Position numbers and translations under genes: made by a program. DNA of 64,000 bases from CALSMU01 sp965230225 (GTDB taxonomy: Bacteria; Bacteroidota; Bacteroidia; Flavobacteriales_D; Parvicellaceae): contig CBDDKM010000010.1 of assembly GCA_965230225.1 (NCBI GenBank), forward strand, positions 620,001 to 684,000, read 5' to 3'. This document shows positions 8,497 through 17,181 of this stretch, piece by piece (position 1 is the stretch's first letter; each line of letters starts with the position of its first letter). The notes under the pieces are model-generated. The model was not told where the DNA came from, did not search any database, and saw nothing but the letters and a program-made list of their open reading frames with translations.

Positions 8497-11466
8497 CTAC
8501 TTGAATGGGGCATATAAAGAATCTACGTTTACCTTAGAAGTTGATTCATGGCTTTCTCCATTGTACTTAATTACCGACCCCAAATCGATTAACATAAGCT
8601 CTTTAAAATTCTCTTCCTGAGAAGAGTTCACTTCAATAACTGCCTGTCCAAATTCCGGTTTTTTCTGATAAGCAGCATAAACACAATTAGCTTCATCTAA
8701 ATCCAGTCCACTAACAAAAACCCTTGATTGATCTTTTGATGCTACTGCAATGTTTACATTCTTTAGCTGACAGTTATCCACGGTTAAAGTAGATCCCTCA
8801 CCTCCTGAGATTCCCTTATCACCTGAATCTATGATACTACAATTAATGATATCAACAAGACTTCCTGAAAGATCTATACAATCATTAGCAGACGCTTTAA
8901 AAGTGGAGTTAGAAATTACTCCTTTACAGAAATCAGCATCGAAACCATCTGCTGTAGTATTATTAAAAACTACTGAATCCATCGTAAAAGTGGATCGAAT
9001 CAGGTTTAATGCATCTTCGCAGTTGTTATTAGAAAAACTACAATTACTAATGGACACATTGCTTTCGTACACGGTAACAGCTCCAGTCAACGACCATTTA
9101 TTTTGATTTAGTGCTGTTAATCCATCAAAATTCACATACTTCAACACTGTCTCATCATGGTCATTAATAACTACCATTCCCTGACCGGTTCCGTCTGTAG
9201 ATCTAACGCTAATAGGGTTTATTGCGGTTCCCATAGCCATAACTGGTGAGTGCGATAAAAACACAGCTCCATTATTAAGAACAATATCTACTCCAGCATT
9301 TATCTCTAATAACCAACCAGATGGAACAATCACATTCTGATCGAACTGATACTTCCCTTTCTGCAATGTTATTTTACGCTGCTCATTATCGTATAGCACA
9401 TTTGCCCCCTTCAGCTCACTTCCTTCCAGCTTGTGCTCCACTGTTACCCCCTTTTGATCCTGAGAGAAATACCATTTGCTTATTTTAGTTTTAAATATAG
9501 AATCCTTTATATTATCAACCGTAAAATATATGCTCCTCATGAACCTATCTGCTTTGAAATTATAATATCCCGGTGCCCCGTCAAACCCATCCACATTACC
9601 AACAATTGGAAACAAAGAATCTGGAAAGATTTTTAATTCATAACCAACAAGTCTAACGTTCTCTGTATGCAAATTATAGCAAGAGTATTGATTTATATTA
9701 GTATCAGTTGTAGGAGAAGAATATACCTTTAATCCAATCTCCTTAAAATAGACTTCTCTATCTGCCAAAGAAGTATACTTAGAAGGTAAAGGGTTAAATG
9801 AAACATTCAATTCTTTATAATCATCCAATAAATAAGCTATCGAATCGGCGTTTTTAGTAAAAAACTCCTTGCTAAATACATAGTTTGGATATTCTACCTG
9901 AATGATTTTTTCTAACGAATCTATACTATGGTTGAGTTCTGTAAATACTTTTTCCAAATAATCAGGTTCGCTATATTTCTCCAAATATGAAATATAATGA
10001 TTCCTAAATTCCTCATTATTGAATACCTGATAGGTTAAATAATGCTCCTTCTTATCAAAGGTTTTAGTTGTATCCATACCAAGAATCGGAATTCTATAAT
10101 GATTATTTAAATGTTGCGTAAAGCAGTCGTATGCTATTTGCTCCAGTTTAGTAGTTACCGGGTTATAATACATCCTCATATTATGCCACCTCAATCCATG
10201 AGACATTTTTCCCAAATCGGCAAGAGCATAGTACTTCGCCAAATCTTTCAAGTCGAATATATCCTCTAAATGTTCATCAAACTCCTTATACCTTAACATA
10301 AGACTCTGAGCAACCTCAAAATTTTGCTTCAGAGTTGGACTTTTCATGGTACGCTTTTTCTTAAATGGCAAAACCTCTGCAGCCTCGTAAAATAAAGTTG
10401 AAATCCAATCTTGCTTTTCTGTTGCATATCTCATTTGCTCCCAAAAACCGCTTTCATTAAATTTCACAATAGGTCCTTCTCTTCTTTCTCTCGACTCTAT
10501 AAGTTGTTTATCAAAATGTTCTTCCAGAGCAAATATTCCTAAATTGGTTCCATTAAGAGATATTGGCACAAAATCATATCTGGTAGTTAACACTCCTTCT
10601 CTTTCATAAAGCTGATGCATAAACCACTCACTTAAAAAGCTTCTGGTATGCGGACTTTGAATGGAGAAACTCTTTAGACCATTGATAGCATGATCTCCAG
10701 ATACCTTTATTCTAAACGACCACTTATCTCCCTCCAGGTGATCAGTCCAATCTCCTTTAAACCTCAACTTAACAGGGATTTGTTCTCCTCTATAAGTTAC
10801 TAAAGCTTTTATATACTTTTTTTGATCTTTCCCAATAACTCCCAACTCCAAAGCCTGTTCTCTATAACCAAATAATTTACTCATCCCTTTTTCAGAGATT
10901 TCTATTTTCAAAGCGTTATCCGTTAAAGGATTGATAGGCTTAGCATTATAATAGTCAACTTTCAGATCATCAAAGAATACTGGTTCTTCATTAGGGTTAA
11001 AAACATATAAATTGATTTGATCATAATCTTTCTCAGCGCTAAAAGAAATAACTATTTGCTCCCAATCACCTTCAGAATTAACCACCTCATAATCCACTAC
11101 ATTCAATTCATTGTTTTGATAGGCCAGCCTGATCTTCCCTCTACCTTCTTTAGAATACCTCCAGATGGAAGCAGTAATAAAATTACCTTTTTTAACCTTT
11201 TTAAAGGCAAACCCCAATGCATAGGGAGCATCCTCACTTACTTTAACCGAATATTTTCCACTTCTAGATTGTTCGGACGACTGAGAGACTCCACTTTCGA
11301 AGTAGAAGTCGCCACTAACAAAGTGCTTTCCAGAAACCTGCTCCATGTCACAGGTAATTGTTATATGCTCTTTTCCTGAAAACCCTTCTTCAACAACCGA
11401 ATTGTTCTCACATGCACTGAATACCAGCAGCAATATCAATAGATATAATAAGTGTTTCATGTTCAT
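8497..11466 (-). CDS. CotH-kinase-like lipoprotein with C-terminal parallel beta-helix
   Basis: Large lipoprotein of about 989 residues (signal LLYLLILLLVFSAC). The middle region resembles the CotH atypical protein-kinase family: VKLRFKGDW, the SFSIQSPHTRSF segment, YDFVPISLNGTNLGIFALEEH, and HNMRMYYNPVTTKLEQIAYD. The last ~280 residues show repeating short beta strands (VSISNCSFSNNNCEDALNL, VISNSTFKASANDCIDLSG) of a right-handed parallel beta-helix. Catalytic competence cannot be judged. A TTG further upstream lies inside the apparent -7 promoter element, so I use ATG 11466; ATG 11460 is also possible. Transcribed divergently from the beta-helix lipoprotein at 11791. Function in the envelope unknown. 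Confidence 0.8.
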   Translation of the reverse strand: MNMKHLLYLLILLLVFSACENNSVVEEGFSGKEHITITCDMEQVSGKHFVSGDFYFESGVSQSSEQSRSGKYSVKVSEDAPYALGFAFKKVKKGNFITASIWRYSKEGRGKIRLAYQNNELNVVDYEVVNSEGDWEQIVISFSAEKDYDQINLYVFNPNEEPVFFDDLKVDYYNAKPINPLTDNALKIEISEKGMSKLFGYREQALELGVIGKDQKKYIKALVTYRGEQIPVKLRFKGDWTDHLEGDKWSFRIKVSGDHAINGLKSFSIQSPHTRSFLSEWFMHQLYEREGVLTTRYDFVPISLNGTNLGIFALEEHFDKQLIESRERREGPIVKFNESGFWEQMRYATEKQDWISTLFYEAAEVLPFKKKRTMKSPTLKQNFEVAQSLMLRYKEFDEHLEDIFDLKDLAKYYALADLGKMSHGLRWHNMRMYYNPVTTKLEQIAYDCFTQHLNNHYRIPILGMDTTKTFDKKEHYLTYQVFNNEEFRNHYISYLEKYSEPDYLEKVFTELNHSIDSLEKIIQVEYPNYVFSKEFFTKNADSIAYLLDDYKELNVSFNPLPSKYTSLADREVYFKEIGLKVYSSPTTDTNINQYSCYNLHTENVRLVGYELKIFPDSLFPIVGNVDGFDGAPGYYNFKADRFMRSIYFTVDNIKDSIFKTKISKWYFSQDQKGVTVEHKLEGSELKGANVLYDNEQRKITLQKGKYQFDQNVIVPSGWLLEINAGVDIVLNNGAVFLSHSPVMAMGTAINPISVRSTDGTGQGMVVINDHDETVLKYVNFDGLTALNQNKWSLTGAVTVYESNVSISNCSFSNNNCEDALNLIRSTFTMDSVVFNNTTADGFDADFCKGVISNSTFKASANDCIDLSGSLVDIINCSIIDSGDKGISGGEGSTLTVDNCQLKNVNIAVASKDQSRVFVSGLDLDEANCVYAAYQKKPEFGQAVIEVNSSQEENFKELMLIDLGSVIKYNGESHESTSKVNVDSLYAPFK

Positions 11467-11475
11467 CAAGGGCCA

Positions 11476-11483
11476 CAAAGTTA
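11476..11483 (-). promoter_or_regulatory. -7 element TAACTTTG for CotH-like gene
   Basis: Perfect match to the Bacteroidota -7 consensus TAnnTTTG on the minus strand, 10-16 nt upstream of the two candidate ATG codons. No good -33 TTTG is visible at the usual spacing. Confidence 0.5.
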
Positions 11484-11655
11484 AAATTATTCAACAATGG
11501 TTTAACATGACCAGAATTAAGAAGTAAAATACCCCATTTATTCCCTCCAAATTTTCAGTGATTTTTTTATTGCCAATTCCAATGTTAACTCACCTTAACA
11601 AACCCACAAAAAACTCATGTTTCCTTATTTTTCAACACCTTACAAAATCGCCACA

Positions 11656-11714
11656 TAACATTCAGTTAACATTAGCTTTTTTTCTTAACCATCAGGTAAC
11701 ACAATCGTAACTAC
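11656..11714 (+). promoter_or_regulatory. PhoB/PhoP-box-like direct-repeat array
   Basis: TAAC occurs at 11656, 11667, 11686, 11697 and 11708, that is with exact 11-bp spacing within a group of two and a group of three. The first two copies read TAACATT and match the repeat upstream of the response regulator. An 11-bp period of short direct repeats is the binding pattern of PhoB/PhoP/OmpR-type regulators, and the Bacillus PhoP box is TTAACA-like. A short palindrome GTTTAC-T-GTAAAC follows at 11717-11729. The 312-bp divergent region otherwise holds only AT-rich sequence. The array probably controls the gene at 11791. Confidence 0.5.
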
Positions 11715-11790
11715 CCGTTTACTGTAAACTAATCTTATGGGTATTTCTTTGCATCAAGAAATTTAGACAATATTAATCTAAACAATAAAA

Positions 11791-13152
11791 ATGAAAACAA
11801 AACAAATCGCCAAAATTGGACTGATGACAATTATGGCAGGAGCTTTAACCTTAAGCGCTTGTAAAAAGAAAGGATGTATGGATCCAGCTGCAACTAACTA
11901 CGATCCAGAAGCCAAAAAAGAAGACCCGGACAATCCTTGTACTTATGAAGATTCTGGAGCGGAAGTTCTTTCAGGAACATACACTTCTAGCATGACTCTT
12001 ACCAACGATAAATGTTATGAGTTAGACGGTAAAGTTGTTATCGACGGTGGAGCTACTTTAACTATCGAACCAGGAACTGTAATTAAAGGACAAGAAGGAA
12101 CAGGACCTAACGCTTCTGCTTTAATTATTGCAAGAGGATCTAAAATCAACGCTGTTGGTACTGCTTCTCAACCAATTATTTTCACATCTGTTTTAGATAA
12201 TATCGAATGTGGAGCCCTAATGGGAACTAACCTAACCGAAACTGACAACGGAAAGTGGGGAGGTCTTATCATCCTAGGATACGCTCCTACTTCTGCTGAA
12301 AACGGAGATACAGAAGCTCAAATCGAAGGAATCCCAGCTACCGATACTTATGGCGCTTACGGAGGAACTAACGCTTCTGATAACTCAGGATCTTTATCTT
12401 ACATTTCTATCCGTCACGGTGGAGCTTTAATTGGAGCAGACAACGAGATCAACGGATTAACTTTAGGAGGTGTTGGAAACGGAACTTCTATCTCTAACAT
12501 CGAAGTTGTTGCTAACCTTGATGATGGAATTGAATGTTTCGGTGGAACTGTAGACATCACTAACGCTATTGTTGTATACCAGGGAGATGATGCTTTTGAC
12601 ATCGATCAAAACTACTCTGGAACCATGGACAATATCATGGCTATCCACGGTACTTCTAACACTGACGAAGCTTTTGAAATTGACGGACCAGAAGGGACTA
12701 CTTACACTAACGGAATGTACACTATTACTAACGCAACTGCAATTTCTGAAGATGGTAACGGAAGTGGAGCTGACCTTAAGTCTAAAGCTCAAGGATCTAT
12801 GACTAACGTTCTTTTCGAAGGGTACTCTGATTCTAAATACGTAAAAGTAAGAGCTAGCTTCTCTGATACTACTGCTTGTACTATCAAAACTGATGCTTAC
12901 ACTTACATGACTGATGCATCTCCTATCTTAACAATCACTAGCAGTGAATTTGTAAATGCTAATGCTAGTGCAGATGTAGCTGATGTATATACTAAATCTT
13001 GTGAAACTTGTGGATGTGTAGATGCCACTATGGAAGGTAACGTTGATACTTACATCGGAAACAACAACACTATTGTAACAACAGGAACTACAGGAGCTAA
13101 CTCAAGTGTATTTAACTCTTGGACATGGGCTTCTAACAAAGGAAAACTTTAA
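11791..13152 (+). CDS. Surface lipoprotein with beta-helix-like repeats
   Basis: A 453-residue lipoprotein (signal ending LTLSAC) with a GCMDPAATNYDPEAKKEDP segment, a calcium-binding-like motif often found after the signal in Bacteroidota surface proteins. The body, from GGATLTIEPGTVIKGQEG onward, is rich in Asn/Gly/Thr with repeating short strands consistent with a parallel beta-helix. No enzymatic residues are recognised. Codons are strongly biased (AAC over AAT; GCT, TCT, ACT), as in highly expressed genes. It is followed, after a hairpin, by a TonB-dependent receptor gene, so it may be the receptor's surface partner. PhoB-box-like repeats lie upstream. Confidence 0.75.
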   Translation: MKTKQIAKIGLMTIMAGALTLSACKKKGCMDPAATNYDPEAKKEDPDNPCTYEDSGAEVLSGTYTSSMTLTNDKCYELDGKVVIDGGATLTIEPGTVIKGQEGTGPNASALIIARGSKINAVGTASQPIIFTSVLDNIECGALMGTNLTETDNGKWGGLIILGYAPTSAENGDTEAQIEGIPATDTYGAYGGTNASDNSGSLSYISIRHGGALIGADNEINGLTLGGVGNGTSISNIEVVANLDDGIECFGGTVDITNAIVVYQGDDAFDIDQNYSGTMDNIMAIHGTSNTDEAFEIDGPEGTTYTNGMYTITNATAISEDGNGSGADLKSKAQGSMTNVLFEGYSDSKYVKVRASFSDTTACTIKTDAYTYMTDASPILTITSSEFVNANASADVADVYTKSCETCGCVDATMEGNVDTYIGNNNTIVTTGTTGANSSVFNSWTWASNKGKL

Positions 13153-13175
13153 TTAGTAACTACCCTAAAACATTT

Positions 13176-13205
13176 GCTCTCCCGTATGAAGCGGGAGAGC
13201 TTTTA
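13176..13205 (+). terminator. Intergenic terminator/attenuator hairpin
   Basis: Perfect 9-bp stem GCTCTCCCG / CGGGAGAGC with loop TATGAAG followed by TTTTAT. It lies between the lipoprotein and the TonB-receptor gene, so it should allow only partial read-through and lower receptor expression relative to the lipoprotein. Confidence 0.8.
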
Positions 13206-13223
13206 TAATTTAAATTTCAATTG

Positions 13224-16118
13224 ATGAACACAATGAAAAATTTAAGCATTTTAATCCTTTTGTTTTTAGCAGGAACATTAAGTATCTCAGCACAAAACAA
13301 AGGAATGATTACCGGTACAGTTACAGATTTAGACGAAGGTGGTGAACCACTACCATTCGCACATGTACTGGTTCAAGAACACTTAGACTGGTCCACCAAA
13401 ACGGACTTTGACGGAAAATATACCCTAAACTTACCAGAGGGTACTTATGAAATCGTTTTCCGAGCTCCGGCAAAAATTGACCAAAAACAAACTGTTGAGG
13501 TAAAGGCAGGAGAAGAAGTTGTACTTGACATGGAGTTAAGTAATAGCTTTAAAGTTTTTACCAAGGTTGCGGAGAAGAAAATTGCTAACGATGATCAGGC
13601 CGTTATCAATGAAAAGAAAAACGAAACCAAAGAAATGGACGGTACGTCCAACAAAACCATGAAAGATGCTGGAGATTCTGACGCAGGTGCAGCTGTGCAA
13701 AGAGTATCCGGAGTTTCAGTTGTAGAAGGTAAACACGTTTTCGTTAGAGGTTTAGGTGATCGTTATACCAAAACAATTTTTAATGGTATGGAAATTCCAG
13801 GATTGGACCCTGACAGAAACAGTGTTCAAATGGATATTTTCCCTACTAACATTATAGATAATATTGCTGTTTTCAAATCGTTCTCTCCAGATTTATCAGG
13901 AGATTTCACAGGAGGTCTTATTGACATCAGAACTAAAGACTTTCCAACAAAAAGAACACTTTCTTTTTCTGCAGGGTATGGATACAACACCGTAGCAACA
14001 TTTAACAACAACTTCCTTTTATACAATGGAGGTAAATTAGACTTTTTAGGATTTGATGATGGGTCGAGAGCTTTACCTGTTAGCGTTTACACCAGATTTC
14101 CGGATCCAGCTTTAAATGATGCGTCATTGACAAACTTAACAAGAGCATTTGGAAGCGAAATGTCTGCAACTAACCAGGCTAACTTCTTAAACCAAAGCTA
14201 CTCACTAGCACTTGGTAACAAAAAAGATAGTGTAGGAAAAAATAACATGGTATATGGTTATAACTACGTTCTTAACTACAGAAGTAGCTATACTTTTTAT
14301 GAAGATGTTCAATTCAACGAATACAGAAAAGATCAAGAGCTAGATGAAACTGAAATCTACATCGATAGAAGATCTCAAGGAACCATGGGGCAGTACGATG
14401 TAATGTGGTCTGCAATGGTTGGTCAATCGTTAAAAATTAACGAAGACAATAAATTGTCTCTTTCTTTATTCAGAATTCAAAATGGACAATCGAGTGCAGC
14501 CAACTTAGCAGTAGATAATTACGAGGCTAACGTTTCTAGCTTAGGAAAGCAAAGTCTTCAGTACACACAACGTTCTGTAACCAATGCTTTATTGAAAGGT
14601 GAGCACAGAAAAGGAGAATCTAAAGATTGGAAAATCGAATGGAGAATTGCTCCTACCCTTTCTACTATCAATGACCCAGACATTAGATCTACAGTATTGG
14701 AAAAATGGGATGATGGGAACTATTACTTAAACCCTTCTGTTGGTTCTGAAATTAGAAGAATGTTCCGTGACCTTTCTGAGAGAAATGTTAGCTCAAAAGT
14801 TGATTTTACCAGAGATTATGAGTTTAAAGGAAGCGACTCATTAGCCAGCAAATTCAAGTTTGGTGTAATGGAAACTTACAAAGTAAGAGACTTCCGTGTA
14901 TTGGATTATATCTTTAACCTGGAGAACATGAACGGATTCGAAACAATGGATCCTAACTTCTTTTTTGCTCCTGAAAACATCTGGACAGTGGAAACTGACC
15001 AAGGTACTTATGCTAGAGGTGAAAGACAATTAGCTAATACATTTAGTTCCAGTCAAAACATTTTAGCTGCTTACGCCATGAACGAAATGCAGTTAACACC
15101 TAAGTTTCAAGCTGTATATGGTTTAAGAGCAGAAAAAGCGGTAAATCGATATACAGGTCAGAACAACTCTGGTTCTGTTATTTACAACAACGAAAAAGTG
15201 TTGGATGAATTAGATTTCTTACCTGCATTAAACATGAAATTCACACCTGTTAAGGAATTTGATAATACAGTAAACTTTAGAGGATCATACTCTATGACAG
15301 TAGCTCGTCCTTCCTTTAGAGAGATTTCTGTTGCGCAAATTTACGACCCTATTCAGGGAAGAAGATACAATGGAAACATCAACCTTGTTGAAACTCACAT
15401 TCATAATGCTGGTGTAAGATGGGAGAAATTCTACGGAGGAACTGGTTTATTATCATTCAGTGGTTTCTACAAGAGGTTAAATAACCCTATCGAGATTGTT
15501 GCTTTCGAAACAGCTCCTAGCGAGGTTCAACCTATTAATGCTGGTGTTGCAGATTTGGCTGGTTTCGAAGCTGAAATCAGAAAAAACATCGGCCTTGACA
15601 GCATTAACGGAGCTAACCTTGAAATTGGAACTAACTTGACATTGGTACAATCTAGAATTGATATGTCTAAGGTGATGATCTCAAAAGGAGATGATCAAAT
15701 ATCTGAATGGGAAATTCGTCAAAACAATGCTAGAATTATAGAAGGAACTCCTGAAGTAATTGATCAATACAGACCTATGTTTGGACAATCTCCATACATG
15801 ATCAATGCGTTCCTTAAATATACTAATGACAGCCTAGGTATTACAGCTAACGTTAGCTACAACGTTCAAGGAAAGAGACTAGCAGTTGTTGGTATTGGAA
15901 GAATTCCTGACGTATACGAACAACCATTCCACAGCTTAAATTTTAAAGCTTCTAAGAAATTTGGTACTGATAAACAATGGAAATGTAGTTTATCTGCCAA
16001 CAACATATTGGGAAGTGCTCAGCAAAAAATGTATGAGTCTTACCTGTCGACCAGCCAAATCTACAGCAGATTATACAGTGGTCGTACATTCTCTTTATCT
16101 ATAGGCTACACCCTGTAG
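13224..16118 (+). CDS. TonB-dependent receptor with carboxypeptidase-regulatory-like N-terminus
   Basis: Outer-membrane receptor of about 964 residues. It has a signal peptide ending in SISAQ, a CarboxypepD_reg-like domain (MITGTVTDLDEGGEPLPFAHV, about residues 30-110), a plug domain (RVSGVSVVEGKHVFVRGLGDRYTKT, about 165-250), and a beta-barrel ending in SRLYSGRTFSLSIGYTL with a C-terminal Leu. The RGLGDRY plug signature marks a recognisable TonB-receptor subgroup. There is no SusD-like partner; the beta-helix lipoprotein immediately upstream is the likely accessory. ATG 13224 and ATG 13233 are both possible starts. Substrate unknown; PhoB-like boxes upstream hint at a phosphate-linked role. 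Confidence 0.92.
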   Translation: MNTMKNLSILILLFLAGTLSISAQNKGMITGTVTDLDEGGEPLPFAHVLVQEHLDWSTKTDFDGKYTLNLPEGTYEIVFRAPAKIDQKQTVEVKAGEEVVLDMELSNSFKVFTKVAEKKIANDDQAVINEKKNETKEMDGTSNKTMKDAGDSDAGAAVQRVSGVSVVEGKHVFVRGLGDRYTKTIFNGMEIPGLDPDRNSVQMDIFPTNIIDNIAVFKSFSPDLSGDFTGGLIDIRTKDFPTKRTLSFSAGYGYNTVATFNNNFLLYNGGKLDFLGFDDGSRALPVSVYTRFPDPALNDASLTNLTRAFGSEMSATNQANFLNQSYSLALGNKKDSVGKNNMVYGYNYVLNYRSSYTFYEDVQFNEYRKDQELDETEIYIDRRSQGTMGQYDVMWSAMVGQSLKINEDNKLSLSLFRIQNGQSSAANLAVDNYEANVSSLGKQSLQYTQRSVTNALLKGEHRKGESKDWKIEWRIAPTLSTINDPDIRSTVLEKWDDGNYYLNPSVGSEIRRMFRDLSERNVSSKVDFTRDYEFKGSDSLASKFKFGVMETYKVRDFRVLDYIFNLENMNGFETMDPNFFFAPENIWTVETDQGTYARGERQLANTFSSSQNILAAYAMNEMQLTPKFQAVYGLRAEKAVNRYTGQNNSGSVIYNNEKVLDELDFLPALNMKFTPVKEFDNTVNFRGSYSMTVARPSFREISVAQIYDPIQGRRYNGNINLVETHIHNAGVRWEKFYGGTGLLSFSGFYKRLNNPIEIVAFETAPSEVQPINAGVADLAGFEAEIRKNIGLDSINGANLEIGTNLTLVQSRIDMSKVMISKGDDQISEWEIRQNNARIIEGTPEVIDQYRPMFGQSPYMINAFLKYTNDSLGITANVSYNVQGKRLAVVGIGRIPDVYEQPFHSLNFKASKKFGTDKQWKCSLSANNILGSAQQKMYESYLSTSQIYSRLYSGRTFSLSIGYTL

Positions 16119-16142
16119 ATATTGTGTTCATCAAAAAAAGGG

Positions 16143-16171
16143 CCTTTCGATTTTCGAAAGGTTTTTTTTTT
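16143..16171. terminator. Bidirectional intrinsic terminator
   Basis: Perfect 8-bp stem CCTTTCGA / TCGAAAGG with loop TTT, followed by ten T on the plus strand and preceded by a run of seven A. It ends the TonB-receptor transcript and, read on the minus strand, the HD-hydrolase transcript. Confidence 0.88.
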
Positions 16172-16174
16172 GCC

Positions 16175-16837
16175 TTATTCTGAGTAGGATTTCCCCTCCC
16201 ACTCGGCATAGAAATGGTCCAGGTAAGTTTTCATAAATTGATGACGTTCTTCTGCTACCTGCTTACCTGTTTCAGTTTGCATTCTATCTTTTAACAGCAG
16301 TAACTTCTCATAAAAGTGATTAATGGTATGCCCATTATCGCTTTTATAAGCTTCGAATGAATTATGCAGAACAGGAGCTTGATCCGGATGATACAACAAC
16401 CTGTTTTTATTTCCACCGTAAGCAAATGCTCTTGCTATACCAATAGCTCCTATGGCATCTAATCTATCTGCATCTTGTACAATTTGCCCCTCCAGCGAGG
16501 TAGGAGTAGTATCCACTCCTGCTCCCTTATAAGAAACGGTTTTCACAATTTCCAACACCCTCTCGATAATAAATTCAGAAGCATTCTCCTCCTCCAACAA
16601 TTCACGTATTAATATTTCTTGTGCATTTTCTTCTTTGTGAAATTTATGATCCCCCACATCGTGCAAAAGTGCAGCTAACTCCACTAAACTTTTATCCGCC
16701 TTTTCTTGCTCGGCCAAATATTTTGCATTGTTAACCACTCTAACAATGTGCCACCAGTCATGTCCCGTTCCTTCCCCTTCAAACAGGGCCTTTACACGTA
16801 TTTCCACTTTCCGAACCAACCTTACTATATTACTCAT
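16175..16837 (-). CDS. HD-domain phosphohydrolase
   Basis: A protein of about 220 residues with the metal-binding HD signature: His-Asp near the N-terminus (GTGHDWWHIVRV), AALLHDVGDHKF, and a later Asp in VQDADRLDAIGAIGIARAF. This is the YedJ/YpgQ-like family of uncharacterised HD phosphohydrolases acting on nucleotides or similar phosphoesters. I start it at ATG 16837; a TTG lies two codons upstream. It stands alone, convergent with the TonB-receptor gene and divergent from rpsP. Confidence 0.88.
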   Translation of the reverse strand: MSNIVRLVRKVEIRVKALFEGEGTGHDWWHIVRVVNNAKYLAEQEKADKSLVELAALLHDVGDHKFHKEENAQEILIRELLEEENASEFIIERVLEIVKTVSYKGAGVDTTPTSLEGQIVQDADRLDAIGAIGIARAFAYGGNKNRLLYHPDQAPVLHNSFEAYKSDNGHTINHFYEKLLLLKDRMQTETGKQVAEERHQFMKTYLDHFYAEWEGKSYSE

Positions 16838-16953
16838 AAACAACTATTTACACTTACTTTACTCGCTTAATTCACTTCCTTCCAATCCATCGATAAAAAG
16901 CATCGTTTCATCTAAATAAAACAGGAAAATTAGTATACAAATTTATTCTAAAG

Positions 16954-16961
16954 TAACTTTG
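16954..16961 (+). promoter_or_regulatory. -7 element TAACTTTG before candidate small RNA
   Basis: Perfect TAnnTTTG match about 8 nt upstream of the first hairpin of the candidate RNA. The -33 region (around 16931) is not a good TTTG match. Confidence 0.5.
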
Positions 16962-16966
16962 CCGCA

Positions 16967-17089
16967 TCACTTTTCGTAAGTGAAAATGAAACTTTAATCT
17001 GATTATTACGCCAAGGGCGAAAAACATATTTTAAGATTAATAGTTTATTCTTGTCAAAAGTCTTCTGCCCAAAGCAGGAGACTTTTTTT
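16967..17089 (+). ncRNA. Candidate structured small RNA or rpsP leader RNA
   Basis: The gap between the HD gene and rpsP holds a compact set of complementary segments: hairpin CACTT/AAGTG (16968-16982); a stem TTAATCT (16994-17000) with AGATTAA (17034-17040) enclosing hairpin CGCC/GGCG (17009-17019); and a terminator hairpin followed by seven T. A perfect -7 box lies just upstream. A second promoter-like sequence for rpsP follows the terminator, so this looks like an independent ~120-nt RNA, though an attenuated rpsP leader is possible. I do not recognise a known family (not 6S, tmRNA or SRP RNA). Confidence 0.5.
17059..17089 (+). terminator. Terminator of candidate small RNA
   Basis: Ten-bp stem AGTCTTCTGC / GCAGGAGACT with one G-U pair, loop CCAAA, followed by TTTTTTT. 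It lies about 90 bp upstream of rpsP. Confidence 0.8.
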
Positions 17090-17099
17090 ATTAATACCC

Positions 17100-17132
17100 T
17101 TTGTTTTCTTGGAAATAAAGTCGATATTCGCG
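17100..17132 (+). promoter_or_regulatory. Probable rpsP promoter
   Basis: TTTG at 17100-17103, then 21 nt, then TATTCGCG at 17125-17132, a variant of the -33/-7 pattern. It lies after the terminator of the candidate small RNA and 50 nt before the rpsP start. Confidence 0.4.
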
Positions 17133-17151
17133 CCCTCAAAAATTAATTAAC

Positions 17152-17166
17152 AGGGTTTCGGACCCT
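17152..17166 (+). promoter_or_regulatory. Hairpin in rpsP 5' leader
   Basis: AGGGT / ACCCT stem with loop TTCGG, 15 nt before the rpsP start codon. Its position near the ribosome-binding region suggests a possible autoregulatory leader bound by S16; this is inference. Confidence 0.4.
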
Positions 17167-17181
17167 TATAAAACAATTAAA

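Noticed and set aside
12414..12802. Three overlapping open frames on both strands inside the lipoprotein gene at 11791
   Set aside because: They are side effects of the strong codon bias of that gene and have no protein-like features or starts of their own.
16948..17139. Minus-strand 63-codon frame upstream of rpsP
   Set aside because: It is antisense to the hairpins and terminator of the candidate small RNA, and its composition is not protein-like.
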